A DNA stretch of 64,000 bases from Leishmania infantum JPCM5 (taxonomy: Eukaryota > Euglenozoa > Kinetoplastea > Trypanosomatida > Trypanosomatidae): the NCBI RefSeq assembly GCF_000002875.2, contig NC_009415.2, positions 444,001 through 508,000 of the forward strand. The letters are read 5' to 3'. Position numbers and translations under genes: made by a program. Numbering within the stretch: the stretch's first letter is position 1; every line of letters begins with the position of its first letter. Below the pieces are notes generated by a model that was not told the origin of the DNA, made no database searches, and worked only from the letters and a program-made list of their open reading frames with translations. Positions 22,501-31,403 of this stretch are shown piece after piece.

Positions 22501-25500
22501 CACTTTGGGCCAGCTGCAGCGAGCTCAGCGGCTCGGTGCAAAGGGCCTGCAGTGAAGAGCGGCGCAGGGCCGCCGCGGCAGAGTCGCCCTCCGCGTTGTC
22601 ATTCTGGAAGTAGTCGACTGAGATGTCCGCCTCATTCAACTCTACCTGATCGCGGCCTGTGTCGCCTGGCACCACGCGGCCACGCAAGTGGTCCCTCATA
22701 AGCACGGTCACCTTCTGGCTCGCCGGTGTGCGCAGCCGACTCATCTGGCGCGCCTCGCGCACTGCCTCGGTAATGTGGTCCGTCTTGAAGTGCTTCTGCG
22801 CCACGCGGTGAATGGCGTTGAAGAGCTCCGGAATGGTGCCGCGCCGCCGGCGCACCGCGGTCTCCTGGTCCCCGATGATCAGCCCATGGGAGTGCTCGCT
22901 TGCTTCGTACTCCTCCGTCAGCGACACGCCGCGGGCGAGGATGTAGCGCTCTGCGTTGTCCGCCGGTGCGGGCCAGTCCGTGTGTGGAAACATCTCCATC
23001 ATCTGCAGTACCGTGCTGCACCAAGACGGTGCCATCTCCGTCTCACTCCCCTGCTGCTCCTCGCGTCCCCAACGAGAGTGCCGCAGCTGGAACCAGCGGG
23101 CGAGCAGCTGCGAAAGGGTGACGCCGACGTGCTCCTCGCCAATCGTCGGCACCACTGTGTTCCGCTTCATGCAGTAGAGAAAGTAAAACCCCTTCTTCGT
23201 GTTTGCACCACCTTCCTCATCCATGAGCAGCTGATCTGTCCACAGAAACTCGACAAGCTTTTCGTCCTTGACCATCTCTGGGCTCTGCAGCTGGTAGCAG
23301 ACGCGCTTTAGCTTCTGTGGTGCGATGCGTTCCCACGGGTACAGCAGCAGCCGCTCCCATGGAAACCGGCAGCGCTCCAGCGCGGGAGTTTGCACAACCA
23401 CCGGCACCGTTGCCGGCCTGCCTGATTGCTTGTGCTCCAGCTTCATCAGCCCGGCATACAGCTCTAGCTGACTGCGCACCATCGGGGTCGCCTGCGCGCA
23501 GCGCTTGAGCAGGTCTAGAACCTCACCGCGCGACAGTCGACAGTCCTCTGCCACGTGGTGCTTCGTCATCAAATAATCCGACAGCTCGGTCGCCAGCGGC
23601 CACTGGTAGGTGTTCAAGCTGTACTGCACCGCGTGAGCCAGCTTCAGCCGAACCGCGCACGCGTCGGGGAAGCGATCCGCCATGGTGCGCTCGAACAGCG
23701 CGAACATAAACCCCTCCTCGGTGGAGAAACTGCTGTCCGTGTAACAGGACTCGAGAGTGCGCATGGCGCCTGCGTAGTGCTGCGTCGCACACTGCATAAC
23801 GGCATAGTAGAGCGACGCCGACAGCGACGGCGGCATCACGAAGCTGCTGCTACTGTGCACGACGTAGACGTAGAAAGGGGACGGTACCGCCTCCCTCCAC
23901 GTGTAGGACGAGCGGTCAAAGAGAAGCATCGGATTGAACGGGTCGTCGCTGATCTTCATGGGCGCAAAGTCGTGGTTCGGGCACAAGAAGGCGACCTCGC
24001 GCGTGCTGTTGCAAAGGAGAAGACACTGCTGAAACGGCGCTTGTAGCGCCCGCAGCTGCCGCCAGCGAGCCGTGTGGAAGTCGTCCCACTCGGCGAGGCG
24101 CCAGCCCGGCTGATCCGCCAGGAACAGTCGAGCGCGACTGCTTGAGCCGTCTGTGCTCGTGTAGAAGCGGACACGCAGCCGCGGCATCTCAATTAGCTCT
24201 ATTTGGACATAAGTTCCTGTGTCGGTCGTGTCCTCCACGCGCAGCGAGTGCGCCGCACCTTCGTCCGCTGAAGCAGCATCGCACTTTGCCTTGCCCGCAG
24301 CTGAGCAGCGACGGCCCCACGCCAGAATATGAGAGCAGTCCTCGATGCGCGTGAGCATCTGCAGCAGATACGAGAGGTTCCGACAATGCAAGAGGTTCAC
24401 CAGCACGTAGTCGCACGTCTCCACTGCCCGCTGTGTCTTCGCTACCATCTGCGCTAGTTGGTGCCTCTTACTGCCACCCTCTTCGCCGCTGGCCTTCGCA
24501 TCCTTCTTCACCATGGCGAGCAGTGCATCTGCGTTTGCAGCGGAGGAGGCCCACGTCAACGCCGACGCAATGTCGCCTCGAGCCTGCCGCAGCAGCTGCA
24601 TGCACACGCCCTTGGGGAGGTGAGAAAGTGCCTCGTGAAGCAGCGCCACATCGGCGTCAGCGATCCGTATTGGGTCACCGCCGCTCTCGTCTTCCTCGTT
24701 TGCGTGAAGAGCGTCAGTCGACAGATCCATCGAGCCGTCGCCGCTCGTGGCGCGCTCCAGCATGAGGCGGTGCGCGGCACCCTGCGCCTCCGCCATGGTC
24801 TTGGTGCGCGCCGCATCCGCTGCCGCGTCAGCCGACGATGCCGCACGCTTCTCCTCAACGATGGCAGAGTGGCCCTTGTCATTGCGGCGCACCACCACAC
24901 ACGCCGACGATGTTGCCGGTGATGAGGCAGCCTCACCAATTGCACCGCTACCACGTCGGCCCAAGTGCAGGTGAACCTCGATGCTGTAGTTGAACCAGTG
25001 GTCCATCACCTCTCCCCGCGCTGGCTTGCGCTTTCCGGCCCCAGACGCGGCGGCGTCCGGCAGGACGGAGGCAGTCTCGTTCTCCTCCGAGAGCGGGTAC
25101 CCGCGCAGCACATCGTCCTCGCCCTGCCACATAAAGAACGACTCCAGCAGCACACTCGGAATCAGCCCCTGCAGCAGCCTTGCCGGAATGTACACCTCAC
25201 GACCACGGATTGCCTCGTTGTAGCGGTGGATTTCCAGCGTGCTTTCGTTGAAGATGCGCCTCTTCAGTTCGCCGGCCTGAAATGCCGTGACCGCCAGCGA
25301 CTCGCGCGTGCGTGTCCCTGTCAGCAGCGCCATACTGTGCAAGCAGTAGTGCTGGTTTGTGCTGTAGACAAGCGAGCGGTACAGCTTGCGGGCGTGCGGC
25401 ACGAGGTTGTATATTTCTATGCGCGGCTGCGGGTAACGGTAGGCTACAGCCTCCTTCCACGTTGCCCGATCGGTGTCGCTTTCGTACTGGGGGGCGTCGT

Positions 25501-28500
25501 TCATGAGGAAGCGCATCTCGTAGTGGTGCAGCGCAGGCACCATCAGGCGCTCCCCCTCCTCCTCGTTGCCGACGTCGCTGGCTGCCACCGTCGACAGCGC
25601 AGGGGCCAGAGGGTAGAACCTCATCCCATTCGGGAACGCGGCTCGCAGAATGTCTCGCAGCATGTTGACAGCCCACCGCTCCTCCTTGTGCGGCCACGGG
25701 TTGTCGTCGTCCACAGCGATGACACGGTCGTAGGTGACGCTCTCGAAAAGCGCGCTCTCGACCGACTCCGCTGGCCAGTTGCCGGCAATTACAAACGGGT
25801 GATGCACACCTTGATCGGACAGGTCCGGCGGTGCCGTCCATTCAATCACGTCGTACGGCGTGCCCACCAGATGCACCCAGTGCCGGTGTTCGTGGCGACT
25901 CACCAGGCCACACTGCAAGGTGTCCTTGCCCAAGATGTTTTCAAAGTCGGTGAAGTGCGACATGCTGTCCGGGACGGGCTTCAGCTCGTCGTTGCGCCAA
26001 AACAACTCGCACGTCTGAGCATGGAAGAAGAGCCCGCTCGACGCCGGCCCTTTGTAGACGCCAGGAGCCGAGATGGACCACAGCGGCGTTTCCTCGCGCT
26101 GCGAGCAGCGCTCGTGAGGGGCGTGGTCCTCGTCATCGTCGTCCATCATAGCATCCAGGTTCACGGCGCTTGCACGGGCTGACACGCTCGTGGAGCGGCT
26201 GCGGCGAAGGCGCCTGCGGTCTTGCAGTGTTCCTGAGGCAGGCGCATCACCTGCAGACTCGGTGTGGTCGCGGAGAACGGACTGAACGATCGACAAGAGC
26301 ACCGCGCCGCGCCGCTGCGGCGTCATCTCGTCCAGAAATGACGTGATCAGATGGTGATCCTCTAGCAGGTCGCAGAAGAGTACATTTTCCGGCACATCGG
26401 CTGGCGGCAGCTTCAGCAGCTTCGACTCGGTCGTGCTGCTCGGGTCGCTGTGTATCAAGTTCGGAACGCGCACCGTGTCGTTGTAGTTGCGGCTGCGAAT
26501 CTGCACAAAGACAGCGCGGCGACGTCCGCCACTCATCATAAGCTGCTTGCCCTGCTCAAGAAGCTCCTTGGAGACGCGCGACGTGTTCAAGCCCTGTGCC
26601 TGCAGGAAGCGCAGCATCTTTTCCTCCGGCGTGAGCAAGCTGTCTCCCTCTTGGGCCGCGAGCTGGCTGCGCTGCATGCCCATGCCAAACCCGTGGCGTG
26701 CTCGCACAAACGCATACGATCGGAGCATGCGAATCAGGTGCGCATGCGGGTCCTCCGCAGGCGCGGCGCTGGTTGCCCCGGACCGAAAACTGCCATGCTG
26801 CCCACCGCCCGCGCCAGAAGACGCCGCCGCCGCCGACGCCGACAGTGAGTCGTACCCCTTCCATAGCGCGCGGTCCACCCGACTCATGTGGGCGTGAATG
26901 ACGCACTGCGTCGGCGTGTCGGTGTTCTCCTCACTCTCCTCCAGCCACGCCCACAACAACGGCTGCACCGTGGCGACAAAGAATTGCAGAAAGTGGCGGT
27001 GATACTCCTCTATGACGCCCAAGGCGCCCTCGCTGCGGCGGCTCTCCGCCGCCTCCTCGCTTTCCTCCGTCTTTGGCGAGGCAGCCGGTGCCGTGCGGGG
27101 GGCCTCCGCCTGCCGCTCCCGCTGTTGGTAGGCGATGAAGCGGCAAAAGGACAGCACATCACACAGCAGCCCGACGACAAAGAGGACGTAGGAGGCATTG
27201 CTGCTGTACACGGAGCTGGGGCCGAGCTCCGTGATGCTCTCCAAGAGGCTCCGCAGCGGACGAAGCACGCTGGTCGGCGCGTGCGTCAGCTCGCTCATAA
27301 GCAGCCCATACGTGGTTCCAAGGCAGTCCTCGTAGTTTTGCTGGCTCAGGTCGCCGCGTAGCCGACGCAGCTCCACCATCTCGCGCTGCTCCTTGCTCAG
27401 CCGCATAGGGACAGAACGGGGATCGGCGTGGCTCAACACGGCCGGAGAGGCGTACGCAGCCGGTTCGAACAGCACCGCACGCAACACCTCTTGCACTTCG
27501 TACACAAACAGGTATGTATGCCGGTCCTGCGAAGCGAAGAAGTCGAGGACGAGCGGGATCCGCACATACGGCGCGGTCAGGCATGACAGCAGCACCTCCG
27601 ACTCTTCCACATTCATCGTGCCGGCAAACGTCGGCAGCACCTTTGCGTGCAGCACGTCGTCCTCGGTGGGGTGGTCCACCTCAATCATTCGTGACACGTC
27701 GATGGGCGAGTGCAGCGCCAGGCCCTCGCCGTACATGACCTCGCGGTCGCCAAAGCCCTTGACGGCGATGTCGGCAATGTCCATGTCACGCCCACGCACC
27801 ATTAGGCACTCCCACCGCGGCGGTGCTGGGCGGGTTCGCCATCCGGCGCTCATCTGCCGCCCTGGTGCGTCCTCCTCGAACGAGATGCGCCACGAGGCGA
27901 GTGCGTCGAGCTCCTTGCGGCGGTGCAGCAACTGTGCGTCGCGCATTTCCATGGTGCCCATAAACTTCGCCAGCAGCGTCATGTCTCGCATCATTCCGAA
28001 TGCCGGATGCTCCTTCGCCAGCGGTGAGCGGTTGCTGCAGAGCCACTCCATCAGCTTCTCCATCTCCGACGAGCCACCGCCAAAGAGACCCCCGGACTGC
28101 TCCAGTGAGTATCCTGCGTTGGCCAGCACTGATTTAAGGAAGTCGACGGTGTGGCTGCCCTTGAAAAGCTCCAGCTTGTCCGGCATCCGCAGGTCGAACA
28201 GCTCATGGCCGGGTCGCATCTTCTGCTGCTCCTCAATGTACCGCAGCATGGCGGAGCGAATTGGGAGCAGGCGCGGTCGAGTCAGCTGCAGTGCCGCTGC
28301 CACGGACGCAAAGGCGATGTTCTGCTTGCCCTGCGTGGTGGAAAGGAAATAGCCGCAGCCGCCACCGGTGTTCAGCAGCATGGAAATCATGCGGCACTTG
28401 TCGCTACCTTTCACCTGCCGCAGAATGGCATCGAAGACGAGCAGCATGTCCATCGAAATGAGACACCGCTCCGCATCGAAGCTGCGCGTCGGCGTCTCGA

Positions 28501-31348
28501 CAGCCTGCCAGGCATTCACCAGCGACAGCATTAGGTAGTACACGCACTCCAACATCGTCAGTTGCGGGTCGGCGGCATGTGGGTGCGGCACCACACCTCC
28601 CTCTCCCACGGGCGACTGCAGCGCTGGTGGAATGATGTCCTCCGTATAGAAGCTAGACACACACCACCGCTCCTCTTGCGGCACGGCATCGATGGTGTAG
28701 CTCGCGGGCAGGGGCACAGGGATCAGCGTGGAGAAGATCCACGTGATGAACTCGATAATCTGCAGCTGTACGGCGACGCGAGAGGCGGTGCCGCTGTTGC
28801 CGGCGCGCCTCCACAGCGTCTCCACGACGCTTCGCACGCGCGGCAGGAGCGCGAACAACTCGGCGTAGTTTGTCGCCTTGGTCAGGCCATGGACGTCAGG
28901 CAAGGACGGAACGGACGACTGGAAAGCTGGGCCGTAGTAAGCGGCGACCGAGACCTTGGGGAGGAGCTCAGCGTTCTGGAAGACACCTTCGCGAGCAACG
29001 TCGATGGGCTCCTGCACCATGGCGTCCACCGTACGCTGCGGGCATGACGATGCTGTGGATGCGCCACCCGTGACGCTTGCGGCGCTCGCTGTCGTGCTGG
29101 TCCGCACCTCGCTGGCTGCCTGAATCAGCTCCTGCACGTCGTCCTGCGGGAGTGCGTCAACCACTGCCTCGACGGCGTGCACGAGCTCCACAACGTGTTG
29201 CACCACGGCATCACTGTCAGCGACCGGAGGCTGACCGCGGTCCAGTCGCTTCTTCGTGTGGTGCGCCAGCTGACTCGCACCAACGCGTAGTAGCTGCACG
29301 TCTGTGGCAGAAAGAGGGACCGCGCCTTTCCATGGACCGTCCGGGAATTGAGCCGCCTCAGGGTCGGACTGAAGCGCTGAGATGCCCTGCCGGTGCAGCA
29401 GCTCTCCGTCTCTCTGAAAGACGAGAAGCTCCGGTACCTTGACCAGCTCCATCGCGTTGAGCACCTCAACGCACGGGTACGTAGCACGCGGAAAGTCGAA
29501 GAGGGCGCAGTGCTCCTCGTAGTCATCCTGCGTCTCGTCGCAGCTGAGGAAGATGACCTCGACGGCGTCGGGGCCGCACTTCTGCTTCATCACTGTCACT
29601 GCCTCCGCCAGCAGCGTCGACGTCTCCTTGCCACTCGGGACCCTCAGGCTCCCGACAAACAACAGCACCATCTTGTCGCGGAAGTCGGTGTCGGGCAAGA
29701 TCTTGTTCTGCTTGTCCTTGATGTACACCCGATTGTCTGTGAGACGCAGCCAAACAGCGCCCAAGGACAGGTTGGCGGCCGTGTCGTTGATGCCGGCGGC
29801 CTTGAGGCGGCCAAGCGCAGCGCGCAGCTGCGCGTCCTTGGTGCTCGGTGCCGGCGATCTGGATGCCGTCGGCGCGGTCTGGACGCTGTCGGCGCATGTC
29901 AGGGAAGTCGAGTCGGTCAGAAAGCGGCGCGAGTAGCGCGAGAGGTCTTCGGCAGCCCGCGCAAAGAACTCGTACTTGAGCACGTACTTGATGCGCTTCT
30001 TCTCAAGAGCCGTCAACGCAGGGTAGTACTGCTCTAGGATATAGCAGAAGGCGGTGATGACGGATTTGATGCCGCTGGAGGAGCTGCAGATGGGGCTCGC
30101 CGCATTACGGTGGATGAACGGTGTGAATGGCGAGTCGGTCGACGACGCAGGCGAGGGCGACATCTGCTGCTCGCTATCCGCTGCGCCGCCTGTCATCTGC
30201 AGAATCATCTCGGTGGTGAAGCGGGTGGTCGTCAGATGCAGGGAGCCGGCTTGGCCACTCCTGTTCGAGTTCACGTCGTCTTCGTGGCGTCGCCCCTCCG
30301 GCAGCTTCTCCACCAGCCACGGCAGCAACACATCGTAGAACACCTCAGCACGGATGAACTCTGACTGGTTCTGCGGGTCGTTGCGCCGCATCCACAGCGA
30401 CAGCAGCAGCAGCCAAAACGTTTTGTCCTGCAGCCGAGTCGATGACACGTCCTGGAACTTGAGAATGGGGCAGCTCAATATCTTCTCCGCCGTCTGCCAG
30501 CGCGGGTGGTAGCCCTGCCCTTCGCTGCCGCGATTGACGACAACAAAGTCAAACACCTCAGCTGCCCTGCGGTGCACGAGAAGAAACATAATGGTGTACG
30601 AATGAGTGCCAATCCAGCCAGATGGGATCATCGTCCACTCCCCGGTCGGCAGGCTTGTGATGCGATGCACGCACCTGTCCACCACCCCCAGAACGGTCGC
30701 CGGCTGCACCGCCTTGCTAGCCTCTACCGTGAAGTCGTAACAGGAGCGGATAGCGCCGTGTGCGCGCTGTATGGCGGTGCGCAGATCGACAGAGATGTCC
30801 TGCAGAAAAGGGTGAGACACTTCGGCGGCACCCCTCTGGCCCAGCGCCTGTAGCAGCTTCGTGCTGGCGGCGGACGGGTTGGGCCTGCTGCCTGCGCCGA
30901 GGGTATTGAGACGGCAGAGAATGACATCCATGCAAAGCAGTGTCAGGAGCGTCGTGCCGCCCTCCAAGGGCTCGCCGCGGCCACCCACATACGGGTCCGC
31001 CAGGAAGCCGCCATACGCGGGCAGGCGCCAAAATCGGTAGGGCAGATTGCGCAGCCGGCGCTCTCGCTCCTCCTCCTTCTTTTTCTCCTCCGCCGACGGC
31101 GCGTTGGCCTTGACCACCTCCGCTGCCGCCGACCCGATGAGCATCAGCTTCGTCTTCTCCTTGATCCCCAGGGCAGACAACAACGTGTCATCCGGCTTCG
31201 CTTGCAGGTTTGGCTTGCCCAGCAGCTTCTGCAGTGGGGGAAGGACATTGGTGGCATCGTAGATGGCTGCCTTGAGGGTTCCAAGCGTCGCATCCTCCGC
31301 TACCTCGATGTCGTGCTTTGCAGAGCCAAACTTCACTTCAATGCGCAT
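16508..31348 (-). CDS. Giant ubiquitin-like/NZF zinc-finger protein with SecA/SF2-like core (4946 aa)
   Basis: A single 14.8 kb exon. Order of parts: a ubiquitin-like domain (residues 1-75, MRIEVKF...); a thioredoxin-fold-like segment (about 550-690) with no CxxC; a UBA-like helix bundle near 2220-2265 (GDIASALTW); an ATPase-like core with MIMGQGKTT (about 3359), LIMDEVDVLL (about 3517), FAHPDVVIGLT (about 3780), GFSGTPSN (about 3934), TTGTDVK (about 4069) and YRMRGIGKGQR (about 4105); an EQ-rich stretch near 4340; and at the C-terminus two RanBP2/NZF fingers (WSCDACTFQN near 4795, WQCGVCTFIN near 4858) and a third cysteine finger (near 4909). The core resembles the DUF3638/DUF3645 giant proteins of fungi and other eukaryotes. 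Both NZF fingers carry the TF pair plus a hydrophobic residue between the last cysteines (CSMC, CEIC), a known ubiquitin-binding signature. A ubiquitin-linked role is inferred; no protease site is evident. The ATG at 31348 fits the ubiquitin-like fold. Confidence 0.9.
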   Translation of the reverse strand: MRIEVKFGSAKHDIEVAEDATLGTLKAAIYDATNVLPPLQKLLGKPNLQAKPDDTLLSALGIKEKTKLMLIGSAAAEVVKANAPSAEEKKKEEERERRLRNLPYRFWRLPAYGGFLADPYVGGRGEPLEGGTTLLTLLCMDVILCRLNTLGAGSRPNPSAASTKLLQALGQRGAAEVSHPFLQDISVDLRTAIQRAHGAIRSCYDFTVEASKAVQPATVLGVVDRCVHRITSLPTGEWTMIPSGWIGTHSYTIMFLLVHRRAAEVFDFVVVNRGSEGQGYHPRWQTAEKILSCPILKFQDVSSTRLQDKTFWLLLLSLWMRRNDPQNQSEFIRAEVFYDVLLPWLVEKLPEGRRHEDDVNSNRSGQAGSLHLTTTRFTTEMILQMTGGAADSEQQMSPSPASSTDSPFTPFIHRNAASPICSSSSGIKSVITAFCYILEQYYPALTALEKKRIKYVLKYEFFARAAEDLSRYSRRFLTDSTSLTCADSVQTAPTASRSPAPSTKDAQLRAALGRLKAAGINDTAANLSLGAVWLRLTDNRVYIKDKQNKILPDTDFRDKMVLLFVGSLRVPSGKETSTLLAEAVTVMKQKCGPDAVEVIFLSCDETQDDYEEHCALFDFPRATYPCVEVLNAMELVKVPELLVFQRDGELLHRQGISALQSDPEAAQFPDGPWKGAVPLSATDVQLLRVGASQLAHHTKKRLDRGQPPVADSDAVVQHVVELVHAVEAVVDALPQDDVQELIQAASEVRTSTTASAASVTGGASTASSCPQRTVDAMVQEPIDVAREGVFQNAELLPKVSVAAYYGPAFQSSVPSLPDVHGLTKATNYAELFALLPRVRSVVETLWRRAGNSGTASRVAVQLQIIEFITWIFSTLIPVPLPASYTIDAVPQEERWCVSSFYTEDIIPPALQSPVGEGGVVPHPHAADPQLTMLECVYYLMLSLVNAWQAVETPTRSFDAERCLISMDMLLVFDAILRQVKGSDKCRMISMLLNTGGGCGYFLSTTQGKQNIAFASVAAALQLTRPRLLPIRSAMLRYIEEQQKMRPGHELFDLRMPDKLELFKGSHTVDFLKSVLANAGYSLEQSGGLFGGGSSEMEKLMEWLCSNRSPLAKEHPAFGMMRDMTLLAKFMGTMEMRDAQLLHRRKELDALASWRISFEEDAPGRQMSAGWRTRPAPPRWECLMVRGRDMDIADIAVKGFGDREVMYGEGLALHSPIDVSRMIEVDHPTEDDVLHAKVLPTFAGTMNVEESEVLLSCLTAPYVRIPLVLDFFASQDRHTYLFVYEVQEVLRAVLFEPAAYASPAVLSHADPRSVPMRLSKEQREMVELRRLRGDLSQQNYEDCLGTTYGLLMSELTHAPTSVLRPLRSLLESITELGPSSVYSSNASYVLFVVGLLCDVLSFCRFIAYQQRERQAEAPRTAPAASPKTEESEEAAESRRSEGALGVIEEYHRHFLQFFVATVQPLLWAWLEESEENTDTPTQCVIHAHMSRVDRALWKGYDSLSASAAAASSGAGGGQHGSFRSGATSAAPAEDPHAHLIRMLRSYAFVRARHGFGMGMQRSQLAAQEGDSLLTPEEKMLRFLQAQGLNTSRVSKELLEQGKQLMMSGGRRRAVFVQIRSRNYNDTVRVPNLIHSDPSSTTESKLLKLPPADVPENVLFCDLLEDHHLITSFLDEMTPQRRGAVLLSIVQSVLRDHTESAGDAPASGTLQDRRRLRRSRSTSVSARASAVNLDAMMDDDDEDHAPHERCSQREETPLWSISAPGVYKGPASSGLFFHAQTCELFWRNDELKPVPDSMSHFTDFENILGKDTLQCGLVSRHEHRHWVHLVGTPYDVIEWTAPPDLSDQGVHHPFVIAGNWPAESVESALFESVTYDRVIAVDDDNPWPHKEERWAVNMLRDILRAAFPNGMRFYPLAPALSTVAASDVGNEEEGERLMVPALHHYEMRFLMNDAPQYESDTDRATWKEAVAYRYPQPRIEIYNLVPHARKLYRSLVYSTNQHYCLHSMALLTGTRTRESLAVTAFQAGELKRRIFNESTLEIHRYNEAIRGREVYIPARLLQGLIPSVLLESFFMWQGEDDVLRGYPLSEENETASVLPDAAASGAGKRKPARGEVMDHWFNYSIEVHLHLGRRGSGAIGEAASSPATSSACVVVRRNDKGHSAIVEEKRAASSADAAADAARTKTMAEAQGAAHRLMLERATSGDGSMDLSTDALHANEEDESGGDPIRIADADVALLHEALSHLPKGVCMQLLRQARGDIASALTWASSAANADALLAMVKKDAKASGEEGGSKRHQLAQMVAKTQRAVETCDYVLVNLLHCRNLSYLLQMLTRIEDCSHILAWGRRCSAAGKAKCDAASADEGAAHSLRVEDTTDTGTYVQIELIEMPRLRVRFYTSTDGSSSRARLFLADQPGWRLAEWDDFHTARWRQLRALQAPFQQCLLLCNSTREVAFLCPNHDFAPMKISDDPFNPMLLFDRSSYTWREAVPSPFYVYVVHSSSSFVMPPSLSASLYYAVMQCATQHYAGAMRTLESCYTDSSFSTEEGFMFALFERTMADRFPDACAVRLKLAHAVQYSLNTYQWPLATELSDYLMTKHHVAEDCRLSRGEVLDLLKRCAQATPMVRSQLELYAGLMKLEHKQSGRPATVPVVVQTPALERCRFPWERLLLYPWERIAPQKLKRVCYQLQSPEMVKDEKLVEFLWTDQLLMDEEGGANTKKGFYFLYCMKRNTVVPTIGEEHVGVTLSQLLARWFQLRHSRWGREEQQGSETEMAPSWCSTVLQMMEMFPHTDWPAPADNAERYILARGVSLTEEYEASEHSHGLIIGDQETAVRRRRGTIPELFNAIHRVAQKHFKTDHITEAVREARQMSRLRTPASQKVTVLMRDHLRGRVVPGDTGRDQVELNEADISVDYFQNDNAEGDSAAAALRRSSLQALCTEPLSSLQLAQSVIAEGEPAAPPVSPSVSVLPFDLRTHPLSRTPLAQNMLDRLEEDSMRFRSQQQAQRPRYFQCLSKDIVRELLTTPDVAVMTASLATAVTVLGDCVRQLRALGEQDADRVMRLRSSLLSLANDVHPRSSTEPSHSNNGVSAAGAQSLDRGRLVHYLQRAERSRVAVPLEWLCAGLLSTTLQSDLKAENLFHGSLQQIQAELILLMLLSNRMYFAEQAAQAVQQLLLFLELCGHLRGVVPPHAEMTACGSKSTVQARAARIRELVQHFSLEIDPSVLQQLTTAAPTITNASTGTSDAEATGASDTCVPLSEDTRRTVTSRLQQLANAALDTLTARRTYVHIHPDFSSSAASSSAGGAAGKASNSSFRATLDPRFLVFEFLFNILLRARQVEMVEWFVRNIREGQSRVQQMIMGQGKTTVVGPLLALILADGQQLITQVMPTALLEQTRGILRRCFGVVVTKHIYTVQFDRSNEEGTSDGVELLYQKLKSAEEDRSVVIAAPECVKSLFLKGIEQLHMMESVPTEDMELDEAADDRYASHIKALRRKMMERSALADAITPILELWKRGVLIMDEVDVLLHPLRSELNFPIGLKHPIDMSGPRWLLPIHLLDGIFASQQGRACEDVQRQLECGSSSQTANSARLGGSSLAEMRGVQEEKRRYALSAIRSVILTGFRQRALQREPHLVLLDPGHYYVEQLLPVLVPWLQLWLHEHLMDHLPEQERQNWAYVSSDAFAEKTKPFLLSPVKLDDAESCVSRELNAYMPHYGLQLLNLAHDWLHRLLPHVLAKIDRVSFGVLQPNDLALSGDSARIPYSRKMTAVPFVAKDVPSRSSEFAHPDVVIGLTILAFRYEGLRLQDVKELVTQLKRDFARQAGPKEHRPAAKLYKHWLRLSSSDRAAAAAATEKTVADDNEDVLRSFERAGVPLSQLQVTDKAQMQSLYHLLHGVPEVIHYYLCSTIFPRTMNFQRLKISACGHELGSSMLFTKRIGFSGTPSNILPLDLGECFYEPGSDGRVLSVLTNPEVVHAEVLPDSWTPLRLLDRIAAAQPPYSALIDAGALITNMDNEEVARYLLARLPAALFDGVVFLDRRDRQMILQRDNGLVIPVSQCGVPLARRFTFFDQVHTTGTDVKQSSTAVAVITFGKDLVLRDYAQGAYRMRGIGKGQRLCLYLIPEVVSRIQEALGSRYRTGDMLKDVPAWLLLNSMKVESLQFFKLSLQELANVWRKKAVAHLLHDARHANAHPELFTGWMRCRRFHLPRPAAGTGAAEAGKHASSEEDASAAIADAALKLPSVDVLRAAIAEFREVIEYPVAGKIAQAPSFSEHLQEILQARSQELIEGDALSQGLVEQLLDRMRRSIQGSRAAAEGGSSASAKEASGKGATGAGQEGVHNTMNLNAEIVHEQEAEQEQEQEAEQEEQRISAFSRDDESQIGWAVDTLRTCGTIAADTVRPTHGCCFYQMNTFQIRPSQPKLQVPSQYLVSDNYFRLDWHGVGERRLKNVFLFLEWVPIPAALSASPPQAATGGSSSEAATMVCSGLLTLAEGESMRWLIHHSRYVQRNFRLALRFASSGAYMDATGPFSAVVHRQGVQALRHMQLSSTSSCGGGYDVSTCDAVADRAVLLYRFLNSDMFYSTKQLAVLEEVLEAMSPSDRLHFFTECLRVRRRSRNHWEDAPIAMLFVSEAEKPYLRQLAVGKRMQQGMEDMAEVVVRAARPKASERVRREAEPVQRGFESFTVALSQALSACGASAAFSAERVAEMLTESFPAVFKTLSVQEVAQSLFFLVQQKRGAVGCSAASAPPAAAASADPANYISAEELFAVIPPLNAEVLRERVEAAHAPRPAAAAAQPASIAVWSCDACTFQNPIASNMCSMCMAPKPKSVRVAEDAAMAAAVDAAAGGTGEEDEGDDDGADAPWQCGVCTFINESRAKPMCEICMAPNPRPLKASGGGRAERSPFGGGFECPEGYWVCSVEHGGCSKFNPNALFYCQVCEKARPNLASVRF

Positions 31349-31388
31349 TTTAAATGCGGAGTGTCAGCAGGCGGGAGGGGGGAGGTGT

Positions 31389-31403
31389 GGGGGGGGGGGG
31401 GGG
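31389..31403. repeat. G15 homopolymer upstream of the giant gene
   Basis: Fifteen consecutive G, reading C15 on the transcribed strand, about 41 nt before the ATG at 31348. No AG lies between the tract and the ATG, so it is probably inside the 5' UTR. Confidence 0.85.

Noticed and set aside
24965..26182. 405-codon plus-strand open frame
   Set aside because: Antisense to the giant gene; arginine/histidine/valine-rich translation without motifs, typical of a shadow of GC-rich coding DNA.
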